This document shows, piece by piece, positions 27,977-33,636 of a stretch of DNA of 33,636 nucleotides. The notes under the pieces were generated by a model, which worked only from the letters and a program-made list of their open reading frames with translations, searched no databases and was not told the origin of the DNA. The DNA comes from Mariprofundaceae bacterium (GTDB lineage: Bacteria; Pseudomonadota; Zetaproteobacteria; Mariprofundales; Mariprofundaceae), in assembly GCA_027018935.1 (NCBI GenBank), contig JALUXZ010000234.1:1-33636 (forward strand), written 5' to 3'. Made by a program: the position numbers and the translations under genes. Every line of letters begins with the position of its first letter. Positions within the stretch are counted from its first letter, which is position 1.

Positions 27977-28924
27977 GTGAATGTGCCACGTAATTTTGAA
28001 CAATTATTTAAAGAAGCAGACTGGTTCTCGCCTGAATTAAAACGTGATTGGGTGCGCTATCGCAATGATGATAATCCAAGCGGTGTTTGTTGGTTCGTAG
28101 CTTCTGCAAGTGAGTCGCCAGTCCTTTCTGTGATTATCCCAACTGCCGATGCAGATCGTGGTGGTTATTTTGTCAAACTGATGGAATCACTCACGCAGCA
28201 GGATATGCAAGATTTTGAGTTGATTGTGCTTAAAGGTGATAAACGACAAGGGCGTGGTATTAATATTTGTGCGGCGATGGCAAAAGGTAAATATTTGCTG
28301 ACAGTGGATGATGATTCATCGCTGCCAGATGCTCAAACGTTTACGAAAATGATTACTGCTATGGATGCGCATAGCGATATTGGCATGGCAGGTGGTAATA
28401 ATACGGTGCCAGATTGGGCAACGCCATTTGTAAAACGAGTGATGATTCAGGTTCCGCGTCGTAGCTGGCAGCCTGTGGAAGAAATTATTGATTCGGATTT
28501 GGCAGAGCATCCATGCTTGATTATGCGCGCTGATTTATTTCGTAAAGTTGGTGGAGAAAATGAAGTGATTCCACGTGGGCTGGATCCTTATTTACGACAA
28601 GTCTTTCGTGAAGCGGATGCCCGTGTTGTGGTGCTTCCTGATATTATTTACCATCATTTACCGCCTGAAACTTGGGGTGGCTTGCTTGGGCAAATGTATC
28701 GCAATGGTTATCAGGCAGCCTATGCCAATATTCATTCGCCTGAATGGGTGATTGAAACACCTGCTGAACATGGTGATTTCACGCTGCGTGTGCCTTTATG
28801 GCAACGCATATTACGTTTCCCATTGAATATGTTGAAGAGTTTATTGCAAGGAAAATGGCTGTGGGTGTTATGTGAAACATGTTATGCGTGGGGATTTTTG
28901 CGTGGTTGGTTGAAAGAGCGTTAA
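27977..28924 (+). CDS. Glycosyltransferase family 2 protein
   Basis: 'SVIIPTADADRGGYFVKLMESLTQQDMQDFELIVLK', 'LLTVDDDSSLPD'. Confidence 0.88.
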   Translation: MNVPRNFEQLFKEADWFSPELKRDWVRYRNDDNPSGVCWFVASASESPVLSVIIPTADADRGGYFVKLMESLTQQDMQDFELIVLKGDKRQGRGINICAAMAKGKYLLTVDDDSSLPDAQTFTKMITAMDAHSDIGMAGGNNTVPDWATPFVKRVMIQVPRRSWQPVEEIIDSDLAEHPCLIMRADLFRKVGGENEVIPRGLDPYLRQVFREADARVVVLPDIIYHHLPPETWGGLLGQMYRNGYQAAYANIHSPEWVIETPAEHGDFTLRVPLWQRILRFPLNMLKSLLQGKWLWVLCETCYAWGFLRGWLKER

Positions 28925-28926
28925 AC

Positions 28927-29757
28927 ATGTATATTTCTGACAGACTTGTTTACCTAGAGTTGGAAAAGACGGGCAGCACACATGTGATTCGGATGTTACG
29001 CAAACTTGAAGAAGGTGGCGTGATTGAAGGCAAGCATAACCGTGCATCGCTTGAACTCTTAAAAAGTGGGCGCGCCATGATGGGCTCGATTCGTAACCCT
29101 TGGGACTGGTATGTGTCGCAATGGGGTTTTGGCTGTGAAAGTCAGGGAGGGCTGTTTTTGCGTCAAACAGGCATGGGTATTTCTGGGTATGGTATGCGCG
29201 AACACCCTTACTTTGCCTTACGCTCAATTTTGCATCAGCCATGGAAACCGATAAAACAGTGGCAATATGTTTATGAAGATATCAAAGATCCTGAACGCTT
29301 TCGTTTATGGTTAGCAATGATGTTTGACCCCGCACGCAAGCAGGACATTGGCAATGGTTATGGGCACTCAAACTTAAGTGTTTTTGCTGGCTATTTCACT
29401 TATTCGTATCTTTATCTTTATAGTCGAAACATTGCGGGTTTATATGATTCTTCTATGCGCCATGAAGGTGATGTTTGTGTGTTTGATCAGCAGCAGAATA
29501 TGCTTGATTATATTATTCGTAATGAATGTTTGGATGAGGACTTGATTCAAGCTGTTGGTAAGTTGGGTATCGTGTTGGATGATGAGAAATATGCGATGTT
29601 ATCCACGGCTTTTCGTACCAATGAATCGGCGAGGGAGCGTGATTTAAGCTTCTATTATGACCAACACTCACTTGATCTGGTAGCCGAACGTGAAAGTTTT
29701 ATTATTGCCAAATATGCTTATGAAAAGCCTCTTCTAAGTGTTGAAAATGGATGCTAG
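28927..29757 (+). CDS. Sulfotransferase family protein
   Basis: 'DRLVYLELEKTGSTHVIRMLRKL', 'MGSIRNPWDWYVSQW' match sulfotransferase nucleotide-binding motifs; start ATG 28927 preferred to 28879. Confidence 0.75.
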   Translation: MYISDRLVYLELEKTGSTHVIRMLRKLEEGGVIEGKHNRASLELLKSGRAMMGSIRNPWDWYVSQWGFGCESQGGLFLRQTGMGISGYGMREHPYFALRSILHQPWKPIKQWQYVYEDIKDPERFRLWLAMMFDPARKQDIGNGYGHSNLSVFAGYFTYSYLYLYSRNIAGLYDSSMRHEGDVCVFDQQQNMLDYIIRNECLDEDLIQAVGKLGIVLDDEKYAMLSTAFRTNESARERDLSFYYDQHSLDLVAERESFIIAKYAYEKPLLSVENGC

Positions 29758-30185
29758 ATGTGAATTTCTGGGATAAAGATTTACAAGATTTAAGTCAATC
29801 CGAGTGGGAAATGCTGTGTGATGGTTGTGGACAATGTTGTATGCATAAATTTGAAGATGAAGATACAGGGGAAATGCTAAGTACAGATATTGCCTGCCGT
29901 TTATTTGATGCAGATAAGTGTGCTTGTAGTGATTACGCGCAACGTTTATTAAAAGTTTCCGATTGTCTTAATATTCGTAACTTTAAAACTGAGCATTACC
30001 ACTGGTTGCCTGAAACGTGCGCCTATCGTTTACGCTTTGAAAAGAAACCACTGTTTGCTTGGCATCCTTTATTATCAGGTGATGCTGAGAGTGTGCATCA
30101 AGGGGGTGTTTCTATGCGCCAGCGTTGTATTTCTGAGAATGATGTGCCGGAAGATGAGTGGGTTGATCATATTCAGGAGTCTTGA
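29751..30185 (+). CDS. YcgN-type cysteine cluster protein (UPF0260)
   Basis: 'LCDGCGQCCMHKFEDEDTGEMLSTDIACRLFD...CACSDYAQR...CLNIR...WLPETCAYRL'. Confidence 0.9.
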   Translation: MLDVNFWDKDLQDLSQSEWEMLCDGCGQCCMHKFEDEDTGEMLSTDIACRLFDADKCACSDYAQRLLKVSDCLNIRNFKTEHYHWLPETCAYRLRFEKKPLFAWHPLLSGDAESVHQGGVSMRQRCISENDVPEDEWVDHIQES

Positions 30186-30281
30186 ATAGCAGAGAGTCAA
30201 GGTGTAGCTAAATTATCGCACCGAGTGCTTAAACCTACGAGTTCGCAGATTTAATAATCAAACCCGCTATTTTAAGTAGGT

Positions 30282-31007
30282 TCTACTCAGAAACTAAGAA
30301 ACGCATATATTTCAACAAAAATAATCGCCATGTATTCCATCGAATGCAAGTTTATAGAGGTGTAAGAAGCTAAAACTTTGCAGAAAATTCTTCATTCTTG
30401 CATGTCCAAGAAAGAACCATAAACCCGCAGGACAGCGGATTTAGACGTACTTAGATTCTACTCAGAAACTAAGAAACGCATATATTTCAACAAAAATAAT
30501 CGCTATGCATTCCATTGAATGCAAGCTTATAGAGGTAAAAGAGGCTAAAACCTTACAGCAAATGCCTCATTCTTTCTTGCATGCCCAAGAAAGAACCAAA
30601 GAAGGGCACCCTAGCAATCTGCTTGTTTCCTTCACTTACATGTTTCAAAAGGGCGCGTGTTACTGCGCTCAACCTTTTGAAATATGACGTTTCGGCGCAT
30701 CTTGAACAGGGATAATGTTGCCTTCACATGTACTTCTCTCTCTGTGCCCTTTGGTGGAAAAATGTAACAAACGATTTTCTGAGGAAGCTCTACTTAAGTG
30801 CGGGCTTGCCCAGAGAGCCACGGATGGCTCGAGTCAAAGAAGGGCATCTTAGCAATATGCTGGTTTCCTGCACTTACAGGGTTCAAAAGGGCACCTGTTA
30901 CTGCGCCCAACCTTTTGAAACCTGACGTTTCGGCGCACATGCTAGCTCATATACTTTCCTCCGCGTCCTCTGTGGTAAAAAATAACTTTCTGAGGAAACT
31001 CTAATTA
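30282..31007. repeat. Three overlapping partial copies of a degenerate ~340-bp repeat
   Basis: 5' half at 30282-30417 and from 30457 (period 175); 3' half at 30597-30795 and 30835-31007 (period 238). Confidence 0.75.
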
Positions 31008-31066
31008 TTTGATTTTGTACGGGAATATTGCCATTCTGGGCTTATGAATAGGTTGGATTATGTATT

Positions 31067-31227
31067 GGGCACCTCGAAAAACCTCGGCACTTCGCCAAAC
31101 TTGTGCTTTTCACCCCTAGCTGCGTTGAATAAAATGGACAATAGCGATGCTATGACTCATTTTATTGCGCCTTGCTATGAGCGAAAATCAATGTCGTTTA
31201 ACTCGTGTGAAGTTTTTCGAGGTGCCC
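31067..31227 (-). mobile_element. 161-bp MITE-like element, copy 3 (inverted)
   Basis: Reverse-complement of copies 1 and 2, same length; flanked by TATT on both sides. Confidence 0.85.
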
Positions 31228-31374
31228 TATTCTAGCCCGAGAATTGTTGTTTTGAGACGCTGGCTTGAAGCACTGAAAATACGCCTTTGATTTGATGAGA
31301 GAGGATGAATGCCAGCTTTTTGCCCCTTCTGAATAATAAATTTATCAAGGTTAGGGTGTGTGGTTATTTAACTT

Positions 31375-31869
31375 TTAAGACTCTTTTCTTCCTTCGCCAT
31401 TGTGTATTTCTATAGTATTCTCAAGCTGGGTCATTTTTTGTTTTTTCGCAGCAGTCATCACTTGGGTTTCCAAGTTTTCAAGAATATCGCACACTTCATC
31501 TGATAATGCATGTAAGAGTGGGATAAGCTTTTCAGCTTGTTTGATTTGCGCTGCTTTTGCTTTTTTTGATTTGCCAAACAAACGCCCCAATGCGGAAACA
31601 TCAGGCTCATCAAAAAGAAGTCTAAATATCTGCATATAGGTTCGGTGTAGTTGATCATGCGGTTTTTCCAAGGCTTTGTAGGCGGGGAGTTTACGCAACA
31701 TTTGCCCAGAGCCATAATACCATTGTCCAAAAATACAATCGGTAGGAAGCATAGGAACTTGTTCTTTTTCCAACTCCATGCCTGCAACAAGAGCTTCTGC
31801 ACGTGCTACCCAAGCTTTGTGCGAAGCTCTAGCGTTATGCAGTCTTGAAACAACATCAGATAATTTCAC
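31375..31869 (-). CDS. Stand-alone CZB (chemoreceptor zinc-binding) domain protein
   Basis: 'ARASHKAWVARAEALVAG', 'DCIFGQWYYGSGQMLRKLPAYKALEKPHDQLHRTY' resemble CZB H...CxFGxWY...H..H. Confidence 0.75.
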   Translation of the reverse strand: MKLSDVVSRLHNARASHKAWVARAEALVAGMELEKEQVPMLPTDCIFGQWYYGSGQMLRKLPAYKALEKPHDQLHRTYMQIFRLLFDEPDVSALGRLFGKSKKAKAAQIKQAEKLIPLLHALSDEVCDILENLETQVMTAAKKQKMTQLENTIEIHNGEGRKES

Positions 31870-31936
31870 GTTTTCTAGCCTCTAGCAAAAATGTATTTAA
31901 AAGTTATATTCGCGAGTCTAGGAGTAGATTTTAAAA

Positions 31937-32992
31937 ATGGAAGTAACATTTATCACAAAAACTGGGGCAACATCTTTAAAAGAATTGTGTGCTTTACATC
32001 CGAATGATCCTACGTTGCATACAGGTTATGGCAAGCAACTGATGGAGGAAGGACGGGAAATTGCTGCAGTTATAAGTCTACGAAATGCCTATCAAATTTT
32101 AATCAAAGAAAACCCAGCTGATGCTCAGCAATTGGTAGAGGAATATGGTGTAGAAGTTTCTTTGGATAGCATGACACCTACGGCTTCTAAAGGCTATTTA
32201 GCATTGCAAAATTTTTATGGACGTTTTTCACAAAAACGCCACAAAGTGAAGTTGACTGAGAGCACCGTGTTATTTCGGCAAGGTGAGTCTGCTGATAGTG
32301 TTTATTTGATTTTAGAGGGCGAACTAGCGGTGACAGCAGAGGTGGATGGTAAGCCTGTATTGCTGAATTATTTACATAAGGGCTGCCTTGTTGGAGAAGG
32401 TGCTATGTTTAAGCAAGCTGTTCGTAGAGCTACAGTGGTTTCAAACACGGAAACATTATTGATGCGTTTTTCGCCAGAAAATTTAGGAAAAGCATTTGAA
32501 GCCTACCCAGATCTCAATTTAACCTTTAGTAAGGAATCGTTGCTTAGGCGGCGTATGGCAGTTCTTTCTTCCAGCCTGTTATTTTCACGCCTGCCTATGG
32601 ATGTACGCTTTCTTATTGCTAAACGTACGTGGAATGTAACTTATAAGTCTGGGGAAACGATTAAAGATAGACTTGATTATATGCCGTATATGGCATTGAT
32701 TGCATCTGGTGTGGTGCATTTGTATGAGGAAACAAGTGATGCGAGAATTTATTGTGGTCGTTTAAAGCCTGGTGCAGTGTTAGGTTTGCATAAGTTTGTG
32801 CGATATGAGGCATCAAACTTGATTTATGTGGCAGAATCCGATTGTGAATTGGAGTGTATTGATTTTACGGTGATTGAAGATGTGATGGATATATCACCTT
32901 GGTTTCATCAAGAGATTAAAATGATGGAAAAAAACTTATCTGATCAAATTACGCGTACAATTATGTTGCAAGGTATGCAGACAGCCCTTTGA
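31937..32992 (+). CDS. Cyclic nucleotide-binding domain protein, probably two CNB-like domains
   Basis: 'TVLFRQGESADSVYLILEGELAVTAEVDGKPVLLNYLHKGCLVGEGAMF'; second region 'YKSGETIKDRLDYMPYMALIASGVVHLYEE...LKPGAVLGLHKF'; no C-terminal HTH apparent. Confidence 0.75.
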   Translation: MEVTFITKTGATSLKELCALHPNDPTLHTGYGKQLMEEGREIAAVISLRNAYQILIKENPADAQQLVEEYGVEVSLDSMTPTASKGYLALQNFYGRFSQKRHKVKLTESTVLFRQGESADSVYLILEGELAVTAEVDGKPVLLNYLHKGCLVGEGAMFKQAVRRATVVSNTETLLMRFSPENLGKAFEAYPDLNLTFSKESLLRRRMAVLSSSLLFSRLPMDVRFLIAKRTWNVTYKSGETIKDRLDYMPYMALIASGVVHLYEETSDARIYCGRLKPGAVLGLHKFVRYEASNLIYVAESDCELECIDFTVIEDVMDISPWFHQEIKMMEKNLSDQITRTIMLQGMQTAL

Positions 32993-33001
32993 GTTCTGGC
33001 G

Positions 33002-33047
33002 AGCACAGGAGGGGTCAGGCACAAGCACAGGAGGGGTCAGTGCTTGT
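33002..33047. repeat. REP-like repeat/hairpin at the 3' end of the Y1 transposase
   Basis: AGCACAGGAGGGGTCAG twice (33002-33018, 33024-33040); stem ACAAGCAC(33021-33028)/GTGCTTGT(33040-33047). Confidence 0.65.
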
Positions 33048-33636
33048 TTCGCGCATTTTCATCTCCTTTTTTAATCATCCTGCTAACGGTTGAGTGGTGT
33101 AGCCCTGCAAAGTTGGCGATTGCTTGCATCGTGTATCCATGTTCTCGATAGGCTTCTCGCATCCAGTCACTTCGCTCTCTGTCATCTCGCGCAATATCAG
33201 AAAGAGCTAGATGCCTTAGCAAAGCCTTTTGCTTCGTAATCCCTAGCGGAACTTTGTCTATTTTTCCTTGTAGTTTGCCTCTAAATTCATCGTTACCCAG
33301 AATATCTGGTCCATTCAGACTCTTCCAAGGGGAGGAAGCATTATCTTTACGAACAAAATCAATATAAGCCACCTTGGCTTCTGTTTTTACATTGCCAAAC
33401 TGTGACAATAACCAGTTAACGTGCAAAAAATTAGGCTTGGCTATTTTGCCTGAGGTAGCCTGATAACTACTCCAAAACCAATCACCAGCATCGTCAACCA
33501 TGTTAGCAGCAACAGGATTGCGAACAATGTAGCGGCTTAGTTCAAGAAGATAGGCATCTTTATCAACAATAATAGACTTGAACCTACCCTGAAACACATG
33601 CCCGACACGCCCATGCTCACGGTTAAATCTTTGTGA
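33037..33636 (-). CDS. REP-associated tyrosine (Y1, IS200-like) transposase with C-terminal HTH, truncated by window edge
   Basis: Open to the window edge: 'SQRFNREHGRVGHVFQGRFKSIIVDKDAYLLELSRYIVRNPVAANMV'; C-terminal 'YTMQAIANFAGLHHSTVSRMIKKG'. Confidence 0.9.
   Translation of the reverse strand, partial: SQRFNREHGRVGHVFQGRFKSIIVDKDAYLLELSRYIVRNPVAANMVDDAGDWFWSSYQATSGKIAKPNFLHVNWLLSQFGNVKTEAKVAYIDFVRKDNASSPWKSLNGPDILGNDEFRGKLQGKIDKVPLGITKQKALLRHLALSDIARDDRERSDWMREAYREHGYTMQAIANFAGLHHSTVSRMIKKGDENARNKH

Noticed and set aside
30505-31004. Three short + strand ORFs (60, 65 and 68 aa)
   Set aside because: They arise from the degenerate repeat copies in different frames; no consistent coding signal.
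31044-31235. ORF with peptide NLGTSPNLCFSPLAALNKMDNSDA..., similar to parts of ORFs 9185-9574(-) and 12792-13145(-)
   Set aside because: The shared peptide is a translation of the 161-bp MITE; flanking residues differ and no RBS or gene context supports a protein.
33002-33040. Direct repeat that could suggest a CRISPR
   Set aside because: Only two 17-bp copies with a 5-bp gap; fits a REP-like structure, not a repeat-spacer array.

Overview
The 33.6 kb window has bacterial core genes interleaved with a polysaccharide biosynthesis locus and several small non-coding repeat families. In order it contains: a folate-type cluster (folB, MBL-fold hydrolase, a cold-shock-like/pentapeptide-like/2-TM fusion, a divergent HPPK, a histidine phosphatase, a canonical folK); three-subunit transhydrogenase pntAA-pntAB-pntB; an OmpA/DUF4398-type protein; leuC-leuD; an OmpA lipoprotein; a SEC-C protein; a PagP-like barrel (- strand); a porin-like barrel (- strand); dnaX-ybaB-recR; a compact 12 kb operon for a probably sulfated and O-acylated polysaccharide (flippase, two sulfotransferases, acyltransferase, glycosyltransferases, methyltransferase, AsnB, SGNH + MBOAT); a YcgN-like protein; a repeat-rich non-coding tract; a stand-alone CZB protein; a double cNMP-binding protein; and a partial REP-associated Y1 transposase. 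The most notable non-coding signals are: (1) a 161-bp MITE-like element in three copies with 20-bp TIRs and 4-bp target duplications in two of them, one copy forming most of the leuC upstream region; (2) a G10/C10 tract between a -35 and a possible -10 of an outer-membrane barrel gene, suggesting phase variation; (3) an A8 slippery run plus 6-bp hairpin in dnaX at the gamma/tau boundary, with stops shortly after in both alternative frames; (4) a 125-bp duplicated 3' gene tail flanking a PagP-like gene and two TIR elements; (5) an unusual CSD/pentapeptide/channel-like fusion. All calls come from reading the sequence and recalled family motifs; no database search was run.
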